Below, piece after piece: positions 44,829-56,490 of a stretch of DNA of 64,000 bases (the first letter of the stretch is position 1; each line of letters starts with the position of its first letter). The position numbers and the translations under genes were made by a program. The notes beneath the pieces were generated by a model, which searched no databases, had not been told where the DNA came from, and saw only the letters and a list, made by a program, of their open reading frames with translations. The DNA comes from Sabethes cyaneus (lineage: Eukaryota; Arthropoda; Insecta; Diptera; Culicidae), in contig NC_071354.1 of assembly GCF_943734655.1 (NCBI RefSeq), positions 58,321,544 through 58,385,543 of the forward strand. The letters run 5' to 3'.

Positions 44829-45561
44829 CAATTCCGTTTCTGCCAATCAGTGTTCCGATTGCGCTTATTTTATTGGATTGTGAATGTAGCTGCTGATGCT
44901 GCTGCTGCTGCTGATGCGTCTGATGCTGCTGAAACCGCAATTCCAACGGATGCTGGCCAGGCTGACGCTGTTGATGCATCTGTTGCGGCTGCTCCGGTGA
45001 CAGCCTTAGTGTGCCACCCGTACCGCCCACCGGGACGCCAGCGGAACCTTGATTGCGTGGCCTCTCGGATAATAATCTAATATTCTCGGTTTTGTTATTA
45101 ATTGTGCTAATTTTATCATTCGCAAATTGCGGCTCGGACACGTCGGATCCTGCCGAATGTGCAGGCTTCAGCACCGAACCAGCAGCTACGGTACCGGAGG
45201 TCGCCGATGAAATCGATGAGGTTATCACTGTCGAGGCTGACGCTGATGATGGATGGCGCCGTTGTAGTTGCTGTTGCTGCTGTTGCAGGTCATCGTCATT
45301 GGACGCCGGTGTAGTGGCTCTTATGATGGACAGTGCCGATGTTAATGATGATGCTTCTGTAGTGCTGTGAATCGGATTTGGCAGGGTGCAACTCGAAATG
45401 ATAATGCCATTACGGGTCGGATCGGCTGCCACAGGCGATGGATTGTTTGTACCGGCGTGACTCGCTCCTGGGACTGTCTCTGGGGATGCATACGGGGGAT
45501 CTGGGAGTTTTTTGGCTTTGAACAAACGCATGGTACGTTGGGATTACGGTTGGCATGCCAT
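44829..45561 (-). CDS. Host gene exon with start codon; Gln/Ser-rich (unrecognised gene)
   Basis: On the minus strand the exon is preceded by a strong acceptor (CTTTCCCCTCTTCTAG) and followed by the donor GTGAGT. A TAA lies in frame upstream of the ATG at 45531, so translation probably starts MRLFKAKKLPDPPYASPE. About 234 codons remain open to the donor, which leaves one trailing base. The protein is low-complexity: a Thr/Ser/Ala-rich part, a QQQQQQLQRR run near residue 80, and a His/Gln-rich stretch near residues 185-222 encoded by CAG/CAT (opa-type) triplets. Such regions are common in insect regulatory and neuronal proteins. The phase fits the exon at 30167-30280. The product is unknown to me. 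The frame, length and paired splice sites are the evidence. Confidence 0.6.
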
Positions 45562-47773
45562 CTAGAAGAGGGGAAAGTGAGTGGGTGTGCATTAGTGAAT
45601 GTGCAGGTGCTGTGCTATGAAATTGGTAATTGTATAGAATTCATTCATACTTTTGATCTGATTTTAAATTTTTTTCACATGTTGGTGCTAACTGTCCGTT
45701 GCTTTTATTCAATGAATATTCCCAAATCATACCCAGGTATATCGCTAATAAAATATTTAGACAAAACATAGAATTATTTATGATACATTATTGTTTTTCA
45801 ATGGAACTAATAAATTAAAACCATAATAAGACAGGAACAACCTTCTTCGAAAACTCCTTTTTAACCGTGGCTGTTTATTTTTCCCAACATTTAATGACAA
45901 CATCCTAAATTATAAAAAATCCCTACAAGCAAACACGACTGCTCCACATATATCACACATGCTGAGGCTCTGACTATTGTACCGGTATGCTAGTGCTAGC
46001 GGGCCAACGCAACCAGCGGGAGAGTCTAGATAGCAAGAGAGGGCCGCATCAGTCCGGGAACAATTTATTGGCGCACGCTTTCAAGCCGCTAAGTCGTAAA
46101 TTAAAATCACGTGCCCTGAAAACCTAACGGAGTTTGCAATCAAACAAAGAGCTGCCCGGGCCTGGAAGGTTGGTTGGTAGGTACGTGCTTACATTCTGAG
46201 GAGGCATCATGTCTGGGTCGTTTTCGGTCCATCCCGCGGGAATATGGTAAACGAGTGCCTCGGCTCATGCTGTGTCAATGCAGGGAACGACGACGCTCCA
46301 TCGGAATGTATTCTACAGTTATTCGAACAAGGTTGCGCGGAACGACGAAGGCCACGGATCATTCGCTACGAGGCTACTGCTCTATGGGGTCGACAGCCAG
46401 TTGTAGGGCTTCTCGTTTAGACACGGTGAGATGCTTTATTTCGCTTCACTTCTCGGGCCCAGATCATCTCAGGTCACCACCGATCAAGTTTGCTGACTCA
46501 TCCAGAGGGGCTTAGCTGGGTGTGTGCGATCCGACCGAGCGGACCGAGTGGTCGAGCAAACGATGAGGGCTGCACGCTTGTGGCTAATGAAGTGTTGAAT
46601 CGATAAATTATGGAGATTGGGAGCGCTAGGTGAAAGAACTTCGATGTGGTTTCAAACCAAGTAAAGCCTTGAAATTTTATTATTGTTAGACCTTGCTGGT
46701 GGAATTAATATCGGACTGGTAGGATGACTCATGGTTTATTTATTTACCATCAATTTTAATACTCGACTTTTTCCATTTCGCAAAGGTAACCGACCAAAGC
46801 CCTGCTAAGACACCGTCGGTTAGTGGTTTCTTATTATTTCAATTATCACCAAATAAATATCAATATGTTTTATTTAGTCGTAACGGCAACATAAAAGCTT
46901 GTAACAAAACCGTAAATTTTTTCTACCCTCACGTTTGCTTCTTTCGAATGACACAGATATGTACGTGGAAGCTCGCAGCTTTGTACACTCCAGTGCAGTC
47001 ATAAAATTATGCCATAATTTTAAGGAAATTAATCAAAAGCCGCATCACGCTCGCTCGTATATTAATGATGTTGTTTTAATTAACTCCGCTTCCTGGCGTA
47101 CATTCGAGTGCGAGATATGAGGCACCGCGCGAAGCGCCTGTCGCTTGTTATCCGACTGAAGTTCGGTTGAAATCGGTTCACTGGAAACGAGTTTTTTTTT
47201 CTTCTCTGGTCACGCCATGCGTGGGTGCTTTCATGTCCATTGGGGATGCCAAAAAGTATCTTGCGTGTTCTCCGTAGGCCGTAATTAGGTGCAAAATGCG
47301 TAAATCGTGTCCTCAAACGTGACCGTGATTATGATGTAACTGTTTTTGAGCAATACCAGTTATCGAATTTAATTTATTACTTTAATTTTTAAGTTTTGCT
47401 GGTACCAAGAGTTAAATTGGCGGTATATTTGTTTGGTCTTACTGAGGGAGATTTATTTTTCCGTATTTGATTTCCAGATAAAAACTCTAATTGAATTTCT
47501 TCACATTGGATGGAATACCCAGGATATATGAGCCTGAAAAATAAGATTTCGCGTCAAGTCGTCTGTGGGGCTGGCTGCACCGTCTCAAAATTCAATGAAA
47601 CTTTGTGTGTGAAATAGGTAAATAAGCAACTTTGCATGTTTAGTTTTTCCAAAATTGATCTACCCTAACTTTTGGAAATGACTTTATTTTTTGCTGAAGG
47701 ACTACGTCTTACCGGTGTCTTTCCATACTTTAGACTCTAGTTACCGTTACGAAAATATGAAAGACTCTGAACG
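45562..47773. other. Upstream intron or flank, unassigned
   Basis: A GC-richer segment at 46170-46510 has donor-like words on both strands but no frame that stays open between splice-like borders. Nothing else recognised. Confidence 0.4.
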
Positions 47774-47945
47774 CTTTACCTTATAAGCCAGTCGTCGTAA
47801 GTTTGTATCACGTATGGGAGAGGATGTTAGAGTCAATACGATCGTAGCAACCGACCCTGCAATTGTCCTGAACTCTAACAGCTTGCTGCGAAGTCTGTCG
47901 TATAAAAGCAGAAGGTTGACTAGGTCGTAACTACCCAGCACTTAC
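47774..47945 (+). mobile_element. SINE family A (Feilai-like), degenerate copy
   Basis: Matches the body of the SINE at 5873-6090: GGGAGAGG...TTAGAGTCAA, GATCGTAGCAAC, CCTGCAATTGTCCTG, CTAACAG and GTCTGTCGTATAAAA. The tRNA-like head is damaged and no clear target duplication was found. Confidence 0.7.
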
Positions 47946-49440
47946 GAGACTCCCTAAAACAAACCTTAGGCACGGCAAACGTTCGTGACTTATTGTCAAG
48001 AAAACACCTGTAAACCTTCTGCTTCGTCTATTCCCTTTATTTCCGGAATTCCCTCGGGTAACTCCTACCTTGTGTTATCGGAGTCTCACTTCCGGCGGAG
48101 ATGCTGACCGCGATCCAATTGCGGTCAGATCGGCAACTTTGGGGCACGGGGTTCGATGGGTTACTCCCGGTGTTCCGGCTGCGGGCACACTTAGTGTTCT
48201 GGTTAAGCGCGACGACGCGGCTTAACTACGATGGCGTCGATGGCAGGGACGCTCTTCCAGCTTCAGGGTTGACGGATGTAATGGCAACGGCGGGCGTGAG
48301 GACCAAATTCGGTACAACTCAGGAACAGTTCTGGGTCACGTTGTTAAACGCCAGGTATGTGCAGGAAACTCAGGAAACTCATGAGTTATGAGATAGATTG
48401 TTTAGCGGTCATGGTCCGGAATATGCTAGAAGAATTCTCTGATAGCCATACCTGCTGTTTGTTTCTTTTCGCACCTCTTTCTAGTCTTTCTTTAAAACTT
48501 TTAATATTTGTAGTTGTCTTTCACTAAGATGCGTAACTTTAAACACAGCTCAGACTTTTGTTTTAGTTTTGTTTTCACTGTCTTCACTGTCTCTGTTCTC
48601 TTTGACTTCAGGTAATGGCTCAGGCTATCTTTTGTCCAACGACGTATGACCTTTTTGCGCTAAAACTTCCACTGTCTCTCGCTTATCGTGTTCTAGTCTC
48701 TTTATCCCCACTTGCAATCCATGTTAGCTTTGCTCCATTTAACGCCCCGTTGGTGGTGGGTGGGTGGAAGCCGTTGACGTATGGCTGCGTTCGTCGCCGA
48801 GGAAAGCTGTACGCAATAGAGTATTCTAATTACTTTCTTGACAATTTATTATGTGACATTTATTAAACCCTAGTTGAGCCCGAGTCTTACGATCTGGAAA
48901 ATATGAATGTCTGTTCAGAAAACTTCGAATACATTCCATTGGTTAATGTTTGAGAAGATGTTTAATCTTTGTATTAGTTGTTTGAGTTCTTATATTGCAT
49001 AATATAGCTCTAAGATGTTGTGCATAAAAGAGTCTTAGCCGGAAACTGAAACAAATAGTTTTCATGCTCGCATTGGATTTTATTTAACTGAATAAAAACA
49101 TTATCTCCACTGTGCAGATTCTTTGGGTGGGTTTCTGCCGCGGATCAATTCATATGGTCGGTGTTAAGTCAGGCCGAACCAAGTAACAAAATTTTGACTC
49201 CGAGAAAAAGGCATTCAAAGTTTGCTGCTCTGCATGGTTTATAGCTATCAATTGTTCGAAATCATCTTATAACTCTGATTGTTTGCAACATTTATGAAGC
49301 CTGATTAGAGTAAAATATTGCTTAGAAAATTCTTGATCATTTGTTCTCGTTAACTCATTTTTCAAAATTTTGCGTCTTGGTCACCGCGAAATTGAACGAA
49401 ATTTCAATAATTTTTCTTATCGAGGAAGTGAAAGGCTGGA
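47946..49440. other. Unassigned; includes a GC-rich patch
   Basis: About 48080-48360 is GC-rich with a 96-codon plus-strand frame lacking a known domain. It may be part of an unrecognised repeat. 48470-48610 is pyrimidine-rich. Nothing else supported. Confidence 0.4.
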
Positions 49441-51322
49441 AACTGGAGCGGGAAAGATGCCAAACAGGAATGTCTTTATTTATAAACCTAGTTACCCTGA
49501 TCTCCGACACAAACCAGACCTCTCTTGGCTCTAACAGGCTCTTTCCCAAGTAGCACACGTTGTCACAATTGAGTCGCAGCGGCTGATATGCGACAAATTT
49601 AAATGTAAAACTTCGGTTACAGTAACCTAAAATATAACAGTTGTGTAACCGAAATAGCGCAACTTATGTAACTAAATCTGGTTGCATTAACAGTTACTCA
49701 ATAACCAATATGTAACATGTATAGTTACAAAATGGTTACTATTGAAGTTACACATAAACTGTAAATTGACTTTCAATTGGTGGCAAATTAGTTATCTTGT
49801 AACTTTTATTGCATAGCGAAAATGTAGCAGGTTTATTATTTCAATCTATGGCTGTCAACGTCAAGCAGTAAATTTAACTGTTGAATATAGAAGAGTGTAT
49901 AAATTATTATTTCAACACAAATTTTAATGCAATTTCAAATTTATGGTGAAATGCATGATTCTAGCTTTGAAAAATTCACGCGCTCTTATTTAATATAGCT
50001 TTTCGTTACTTACTTCGTTGAAAAATTGATGTTTTGTAAATCAAATATAAAAATTTAAATTTTAATTTTTTGATTTTTTAAATTTATTCTTAGCAATAAT
50101 GAATTAGTGGAACATTCACCTAGAAACCATTAAAAATCAAGTTGTTTTCGCTATCACTTCTATCACAGTAAAATTCATAGCCATTTTGCCTTTGGTTCTA
50201 ACTACTACACCATCGTCCTTGAAGTTTTGTATCGTTTTCGGCATATTGCATGAAATGATTTTAAGCAGCCATTGTTCATTGTTCACATTGTTGATATCGG
50301 GAAAAGGTATTTTTAGTGATTGTTGTGAAAAGAAAGTGTTAATTTAATATCAAAGAATAGTTTCAGTTTGAATAAAACAGTTACCACCAGTGTTAATCAT
50401 AGAAGGTTACATTTCAGTTACATTCTAGTTGTACGTAACCTTAGCCTTCGACCTGGTTACGGTATCGGTTATACGGTAACCAATATTAAATCTGTTGTAG
50501 TCACTTATTTCTTATGTCGTCATTTCTAAGTTACACTGTAACCTATTTTCATTGCCGGTTTCGTTTCGATGTAACTTGATCGTTTTGACGTTTGAGAATA
50601 ATCATCATTTGTTTACTTAATATCAATGTCTGGGCGGAGAAGATTCCAAGTACCATCAATTAAGTAAATAAACGCATTTACAAGAGCATTTCACAACCCG
50701 TGTACCAATTGTTTATCTTTACCATTAGCAATATTCTTCAGGTCTAGTTTTTCCTTAATCCGTTGTGTTTACAAGGAACAGTGAACAAATTGTTGCGAAA
50801 ATGTTACTAGCCGACTTTTTTTGACTTCGTAACTGCTCGTAACGGAAAATTAACTGTTTTGCGACCAGCAAGTTGATGACAGTTTGGAAAAAGGTTTCAT
50901 TTGTGTCACTTGATAACTATTTGGTAACTCGTAACTGAAAGGTGACTGTTTTGCGACGACCAAGTTGTTGACAGTTCGAAAAAAAGGTTTCAATTTGGTC
51001 ATTTGGTAACTACCTGGTAACTTTTTGAGATTTTTGTCACTAGAAAACTAAAAAGTAACTATTTTTAATTTTATGTAACCTAACTCGTTACAAGTATCCT
51101 AAATGTAACTGCTGTGCAACCTTTTTGTATTTTTTTATTTTTATGATTAGTTACAAGTGCTACTTGGGTTTTGAGATACTGCAGTCTGCGTCTTATTAGT
51201 GCTCCGCAATTGAAGAGCAGGTGTTCCGAGGTTTCGTTCTCAGCATTGCAGAAATGAAAGACATCTTCTTGTACAAAACCAAGATTTTCAAGATTATATT
51301 TGCTCGGATAATGCTCTGTCAT
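49441..51322 (-). pseudogene. LINE polyprotein C-terminus, split by a MITE
   Basis: Minus-strand frame 51322-51169 reads HYPSKYNLENLGFVQEDVFH, then FCNAENETSEHLLFNCGALI and RRRLQYL. This is the Cys/His C-terminal knuckle found after RNase H in R1/LOA/Jockey-type LINEs. Past the MITE at 49545-51168 the frame resumes at 49544 with KSLLEP and IRVTRFINKDIPVW, the usual final segment. It is truncated and without a recognisable 3' tail. Confidence 0.7.
49543..51170. mobile_element. 2-bp-TSD element (CCCAAG family), large copy
   Basis: The element 49545-51168 (1,624 bp) has perfect 12-bp inverted ends, CCCAAGTAGCAC, flanked by TT on both sides. The first 300 and last 700 bp are dense in GTAAC/GTTAC words (for example GGTTACAGTAACC and GTAACTACCTGGTAAC). 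No transposase was recognised. It inserted into a LINE coding sequence. Confidence 0.8.
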
Positions 51323-51689
51323 AAGACCGGTAAACGTGCTGAGATCTCTGTTATTGAGACACAGTATCTTTTAAGTAACTTTCATACTCGGTGTTATAAA
51401 TCAGCCACAGGTGCTGAAAGCTGAAAGGAACCGTAGCATGACATTATAGCTTCCTTGATAAAGATCCGATTTGACGCCTTTCTCAGTTCTCAACTCAGTT
51501 CGCTCAGTTCTTAACCAAGTTTATCATTCGATAGTTTAAAAAAATTATTTTTTTATAAGAATATTCTTTTTAAAGGTCGAAGGAACCAATAGAAAAAAGT
51601 AATAAAACATATGTGTTTTATAGTATTTCCATAATGAGTCGAAACGTGACGGGAGAAAGAGTAAAAATTAGATCCGGGGTGGGGCATTA
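51323..51689. other. Unassigned sequence
   Basis: No gene recognised. GAGTCGAAACGTGACGGG near 51636 resembles ribozyme-derived ends of Penelope-like elements, but no core is visible. Confidence 0.35.
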
Positions 51690-51850
51690 AAGCAACACTT
51701 ATAGGTTCGAAATCCGTTCTTTTAACCAAGCTGGGAGATCCACGGATTGAATCAAGCTATAATGGCAGCCAATTATAACTGGATTCGAACCCAACTTCTC
51801 TGTCAAGTCCCGTGATTCGCCGTTATATGCGGATGTACATGTTAATTAAA
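51690..51850 (-). mobile_element. SINE family B, diverged copy
   Basis: On the minus strand GGCGAATCACGGGACTTGAC leads to GGGTTCGAATCCAGTTATAA and then a segment matching the SINE at 54484 (TTATAGCTTG-type). The B-box is better preserved than in the other copies. Confidence 0.6.
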
Positions 51851-52368
51851 CTCGCTTTTTGGAGCTGAAGTATTTTTTATGCAAAAGTTTTACTTTGAAA
51901 TGAAAATGTCCAAAATGCCCATAACGCCTGTTTAAAATAAATGAATCACCGTGTGAATTGTTCAAGTCAGAGAGTCAGGGTTGACGATTTCTTTTGTATC
52001 AAATTCCCATAGAACCACCGATTTTGTCACGTCGAATGTCACTTTGCTCGATTGGCCTAAGTCACATTCGACACGATTTTGTTGCGCGACTCAGCTCAGT
52101 CAACCGCTAAAAAGTGAGTGACTCAACCATCAGCAAATGACGAGCGAGCTGTTTTATTTTGGTGGTGCATTGAGCTGCTATGCAAACCGTTCTCCTCGTA
52201 CTCGATACTCGACAACGACTGAGTCGAGTCGAGTTGCTCGACGTGACTTACGTAGTAGGACCCTATTTTTGTGTTGATATTTCATGTTCAATTAAGGTTG
52301 CCGAGCTTTGGTGACTGTGAAGAGAATACAAACATAAATACGATGCACACAATTAAAACAAATATCAG
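51851..52368. other. Unassigned; TCGAG/GTCAC-rich patch
   Basis: GTCACGTCGA near 52026 and its complement near 52240 may be short inverted ends of a MITE. The evidence is weak. Confidence 0.3.
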
Positions 52369-52601
52369 GCAACTTATCAAAGGTCCAATCTAACAATGAG
52401 AGATTCTCTTCAATGTCCCTCTCTTCTGATTATCACGGCGCATAAACGTATTTCAACGTAATATTTCTTGAGGATTTGTTAGCTAATGATGCCAGTAACC
52501 GATTGATGCAATACAGATGCATTTATTTCTCCGTAATAAGATGAAGAGAGCAAAGGCGAAGAGGATCTCTCATGGTTATATTGGACCTTTTGATAAGTTG
52601 C
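52369..52601. repeat. Inverted-repeat MITE
   Basis: Arms of about 48 bp (GCAACTTATCAAAGGTCCAA to GAGAGATTCTCTTC, and its complement at 52553-52601) differ at only a few positions. The middle is unrelated and non-coding. Confidence 0.7.
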
Positions 52602-52624
52602 TTGAGAAATCTTGCAACTTCTAA

Positions 52625-52817
52625 AATCGGTTCGAAATTTCGCGAAATCTCGCAAATGACGAAATTTATAATTCGATTTCGCGAAATTTCGAATAAAATT
52701 TGACGAAATTCAACGAAATATTTTTAAGATTTCGCGAAACTAGAATTTCGCAAAATTTCGCGAAATCTCGGATTAGGCGAAATTGTACGAAATTATTCGA
52801 AATCTCGCACATACCTA
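52625..52817. repeat. TTTCGCGAAAT-rich tract, hAT-like end
   Basis: About 190 bp of GAAATTTCGCGAAATCTCG variants in both orientations. Read on the minus strand its border is TTAGGTATGTGCGAGATTTC, similar to hAT ends (TAGGxATGxGCG). It interrupts a transposase frame, but the second end was not found. Confidence 0.55.
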
Positions 52818-53230
52818 ATTGGAGGCATTCATGTCCTTGGGTACGAAAGTGACTTTGTTGGCTTCCTACCACTGCAATACATCTTTTGATACTGGCACGA
52901 AGGTAGATCTGGCCAGAAGATCGTAGGGCCCTCGTGTTGCTTCGACAGAGGAAGCAGACGCTTCTGTAGACACTCTTTGAGGTAGAGCTGTCCGTTTACA
53001 GTCCCGGTAGTCACGAACGGCGCACTCCGTTTGTCACATGATGTATTTCTTGGCTAAATCATGTATTTCTTGGCAAACTATGAAAGTTTTTGCATCCTTA
53101 CTTCCTCGGAACATCAAACTTGTGCTGGGCGGTGAAGTACAGTAGCCCCGGAAGCAGCCGGAAGTCTGCCTTGACGTAAGTCTCATCATTCATAATGAGA
53201 GAGTTGAGGATTTTCCAGGTGCTGTCCAGT
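52818..53230 (-). pseudogene. Mariner/Tc1-type transposase, catalytic part
   Basis: Minus-strand frame IMNDETYVKADFRLLPGLLY near 53190 carries the first catalytic Asp motif. After a frameshift it reads TTGTVNGQLYLKECLQKRLL and GPTIFWPDLPSCQY (second Asp near 52909), then VTFVPKD-type sequence before the hAT-like interruption. It belongs to an ITm lineage whose N-terminal part survives at 62847-63152. Confidence 0.75.
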
Positions 53231-53560
53231 TAAGCAGTCCAGTCGAGCAGTCGAATCGAACAGTCCAGTCGAGCAATTCAATCGTGCAGTTCAGTCGAGC
53301 AGTCGGGTCGAGCAAATGTGTCAAGCAGTCGAATCGAGCAGTTAAGTCGAATAGTCCACTCGAGCTGTTTAGTCAATCAGTCAAGTCGATCTGTCCAATC
53401 AAGCAGTTAAGTCGAGCAGTCGAATCGAACAGTACAGTCGAGCAGTTAGTTGAACAGCCCAGTCTAGCAATCAAATCGACCAGTCCAGTCGAGCAGTCTA
53501 GACAACCAGTTGAGCAATCGAGTAGTCCAGCAGTCGGCCAGTGAGGTGACTGAGAATACA
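53225..53560. repeat. CAGTCGAGCAGTCGAATCGA minisatellite
   Basis: About 340 bp of 10-20-bp units built from CAGTCGAGCAGT, AATCGAACAG and AGTCGAGCA. The open frames through it reflect the unit (length and composition) and are not genes. Confidence 0.85.
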
Positions 53561-53679
53561 ACCCATTTGCTACGAAAGTATGACGCCCTGTCAAGGGCCT
53601 GTTTTTAGTTATCGATAAGCCTCTTATGACATCCTATCAGATACCTGGTTTTGGCACCAGACAAGATGTAAAGATGTAT

Positions 53680-53860
53680 ATGAATGTGTATACCCCCCCC
53701 ACCTTCCCGCCCTTTCCTCTCCACCCAAAAAAAATTCATTGCTGTATCCATCAATCCATCAATTGTAGAACCACCGTTTCAATAAAATATTAATGTTAAT
53801 ACCTGACCGCATTTAAAGGTCAAAGACTAAAAATACGAGTTTGGTCTATTTCATAGGAAC
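53680..53860 (+). repeat. Dispersed repeat D, copy 2
   Basis: Matches 42325-42490: a CCCCCCC run, CCTTTCCTC, TCAATTGTAGAACCACCGTT, TGACCGCATTTAAAGGTCAA and AGACTAAAAA. Confidence 0.6.
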
Positions 53861-53956
53861 GGAGCTTTTCTCCGAAAACCCGCGCTGAGAATCACGCTAT
53901 CGGCGAATCGGCTAACACGCTGACAGACGAACAGCGTCAAGCGCAATACCCTGCAA

Positions 53957-54246
53957 GCAGGGTTGCCACATGTACAATTTTTCTGTGTTTAACAGATATA
54001 TGAAAGAAATCGCCTGTACAGTATCTATATGCATAGAACACAGATTTTTGCCAATTACATAGATTAAACAGATTTTTGAACTTTTACATGAGAGTGAAAG
54101 AGACGGAAATAGTCAGCAAAATGACTCCGTCTCTTTCACTCTCATTGTTTTACATTAGACAGATTTTTGCATAGATATTTTTCCTCGCTGTACAGATGGC
54201 CAGATTTTTCCAACAAAAAACACAATTAAATATGGCATCTCTGCTT
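53957..54246. mobile_element. Palindromic MITE
   Basis: Ends GCAGGGTTGCCACAT and, inverted, GCAGAGATGCCATAT. Inner inverted pairs include CAGATTTTTG words, with a perfect 20-bp central stem, ATGAGAGTGAAAGAGACGGA (54088-54107), pairing with 54126-54145. No target duplication could be assigned. Confidence 0.6.
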
Positions 54247-54483
54247 GCCGTAAGGGCCTGCATAGTGTCGTCGTCCTGCCCACGGTTAGTCAAGAGAGGT
54301 TTGCTGAAGTTCAAATTTGTTTTTCACCCTCGCTGGGTTACCCTTGACGATCACCAAAATTTTCAAAGCGGAAACTGTTGAATGTATAAACAACGTAGAT
54401 GGTTGCTAACCACTCGTTCCACGCACTTCTGTTCTGCAAACTGTGAAAACTAGATCACCTATTTTAACTCACCTTGGTCCTAA

Positions 54484-54805
54484 CAGTAAAAACAAGTTAG
54501 ACTAAAACTTCTCGCTCAGTGGTTTCTACAGTAGACGGAGGAAGAGGCACAATTTGTGTGTCTAAAAATAACCCAACCAGATACGTCGCTACCTTAATAA
54601 GGAGGATTTTGCAGTCTCCTTTTGTCCAGCGCCTCTGCGGTTCATAGGTACACGGTACCAGCAAGCCACATGCCCTGGCGGGTGTTGTGGGCTCAAATCC
54701 GCTTATAATCTTAGATTATAGCTTGGTTCGCCCCATGCACCTTCCAGAATTGCGCAAAAGGTAGGATTCATAACGACTACTTGTTAAGTGCAGTTACCAA
54801 TAATA
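54484..54805 (+). mobile_element. SINE family B, copy 2
   Basis: Inverted match to 19431-19762 over its length. Includes the tRNA-like AAGCCACATGCCCTGGCGGG and GTGGGCTCAAATCCGC (B-box). The 3' part, AAAAGGTAGGATTCATAACG, is shared with repeat D. Confidence 0.65.
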
Positions 54806-55089
54806 AACTGTAGCATACACTTCGACCTAATAAAGGTTCAAATTTAGTATCTTTATACGAAACCTATAGAAAGTCTGTAGTATCGGGAGGAACTGTATAC
54901 ATTCGTAGTCCTACGCCAAGCCTACTTCTGTTTCTTGAGACACAAAACTTTCTACTTTTTTTCTTGACATTGACAGGTTGACAAACCAATTTCTAATCTT
55001 TTAACGATAAAATTTTTATTCTGAGAAGTCGGTTCTCCCGAATATTTACGTATTTCAAAAATACATATATAACCAAACAAGGCAAAGGA
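54806..55089. other. Unassigned sequence
   Basis: Nothing recognised. Confidence 0.4.
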
Positions 55090-55330
55090 TAAAACAAACA
55101 AAACGTGACAAGCTGGAGAAATTGAATTGAAAACAAGAAAAACGAAAGGATAAACATGATAGATTGGGTGGGAAAACAGGACATAAAAAGAGAAAAAAAA
55201 GTGAAAAAGATTAAAACGGAAGAGAAACAGGGGAAAACGAGCAAACTGAACAGAACGGAAGAGAAGAAAAACTGAGACTGAACATAATAGAAAAAAAGAA
55301 AAATGAAAGAAAAGATTAGGGATCCTTAAC
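55090..55330. repeat. Polypurine tract
   Basis: GAAAA/AAGAG-rich sequence, the complement in kind of the polypyrimidine blocks at 27415-29045. The minus-strand frame of 149 codons across it is a composition effect. Confidence 0.75.
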
Positions 55331-56309
55331 GAGAGTAAAACTGGCAGCTTTGAATACAAATGAATGGAAATTGAGTAGCATTTCCTACAATGTAACGTCA
55401 ATTGTCAATGTAAACAATTGTAGTTAGCATAGTCAACATCGAAAAATCGTCCCTGACTTACAATGGCCGTCATTTGAAATTATCACCAACTTCAATTCAA
55501 AATTGCTTGAAAGGTTCTTTCAACAAATGAAACAAGTCGCTCCAAATATGAAGCGAAGCGAAGGTATAAAAGAAAATCAATTTCTTTTATTTGTTTCGAT
55601 GATGTCGAGTCCTGACTTTGACATAAAAAGGACTATGAATCACTGAATGCAACCAATGCCAATGAGTGAATCGAAATTTGACAAAAACAAGCAGCGGTAA
55701 ACACACATACCATGGATCGTTGAAGATAGCTGATTTTAAAATCACTTTTGAACTTACTTCTGGCGCAAGTAGGTATATGGATGATTTAATGTCCATTAGC
55801 GCCAGAAGCAAACAGTTGTGAATTCGAAACCAACTATCTCCATTATTCAATGGAACAGACAATGACAGACGATGAACTAATCGCTATGTTCTTTCTTCAA
55901 TCTCTTTGGTTTGTCTAGTTTTATTGCCCGTGACACAAGACATCTCTTGGTTTCTTTTCTTTTGCGCCCATTGAATCAGAAACAAATACAAAATGAATCA
56001 CGTTTGAGATGATACGAATCATCTTTGATCCTGTAGTTTTTTTTTTTCTAATATTATGGTCAGCTATTGTGCTAAATTCTTCTTATCTCGATCTCATAAA
56101 AGCATAAACTTTTTCTTTCCGCTGCATATGCGGTTACATGGGTTTAGCTTCCTGCATAAAATCGAAAAATGAGTGTTTAAAAAATGTTGAAATTGACATT
56201 ATAGTTGTTGCTGTTAGTTCTGCAATAGTACTAATAATTTACTCTACCGATTACTCCTAGCAGTTATTGCTATTCGAGACAATTTACGGTTGTCCCATTT
56301 TAATTGCAG
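55331..56309. other. Upstream region of the candidate plus-strand gene
   Basis: No gene recognised. The last 20 bases (GTCCCATTTTAATTGCAG) look like a splice acceptor, so an upstream non-coding exon may exist. Confidence 0.4.
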
Positions 56310-56490
56310 AGGTACCTATCTGAAATAAGCACGCAATAACGCAATGGGCTTCATTCGGAGCATGCTCTCGGAGCCAGCAACCAAACGACCACCCATGCCA
56401 TACCAGTACGGACGGCCTTTTTACAACAGCAAGAAACAAGTGTTCCGCGTGATTAAGCTCATAAAAAACAATGACAGTGAAATTGCTTCG
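56310..56490 (+). CDS. Candidate first coding exon of a small host gene
   Basis: The segment follows TTTTAATTGCAG and ends at TCG/GTAAGC. A TAA lies in frame 18 bp upstream of the ATG at 56344, which has a good context (ACGCAATGG). The 49 codons run MGFIRSMLSEPATKRPPMPY through FYNSKKQVFRVIKLIKNNDS and end in phase 0 at the donor. Codon use and amino-acid composition look like real protein. The frame is short and is easily overlooked. It can be spliced in phase to 56985-57059. No domain was recognised. Confidence 0.55.

Noticed and set aside
46174..46515. Plus- or minus-strand exon near a donor-like GTAAGC
   Set aside because: No frame stays open from an acceptor to the donor on the minus strand, and the plus frame has no acceptor or motif.
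48101..48391. 96-codon plus-strand frame as a gene
   Set aside because: GC-rich patch with no domain and probable repeat nature. Left unassigned.
53284..53594. Ser/Gln/Val-repeat protein across a minisatellite
   Set aside because: The peptide repeat is a direct translation of the CAGTCGAGCAGT unit. Both strands are open, so the openness is from the repeat.
54952..55401. 149-codon minus-strand hydrophobic frame
   Set aside because: Composition effect of a polypurine tract on the other strand; no conserved motif.
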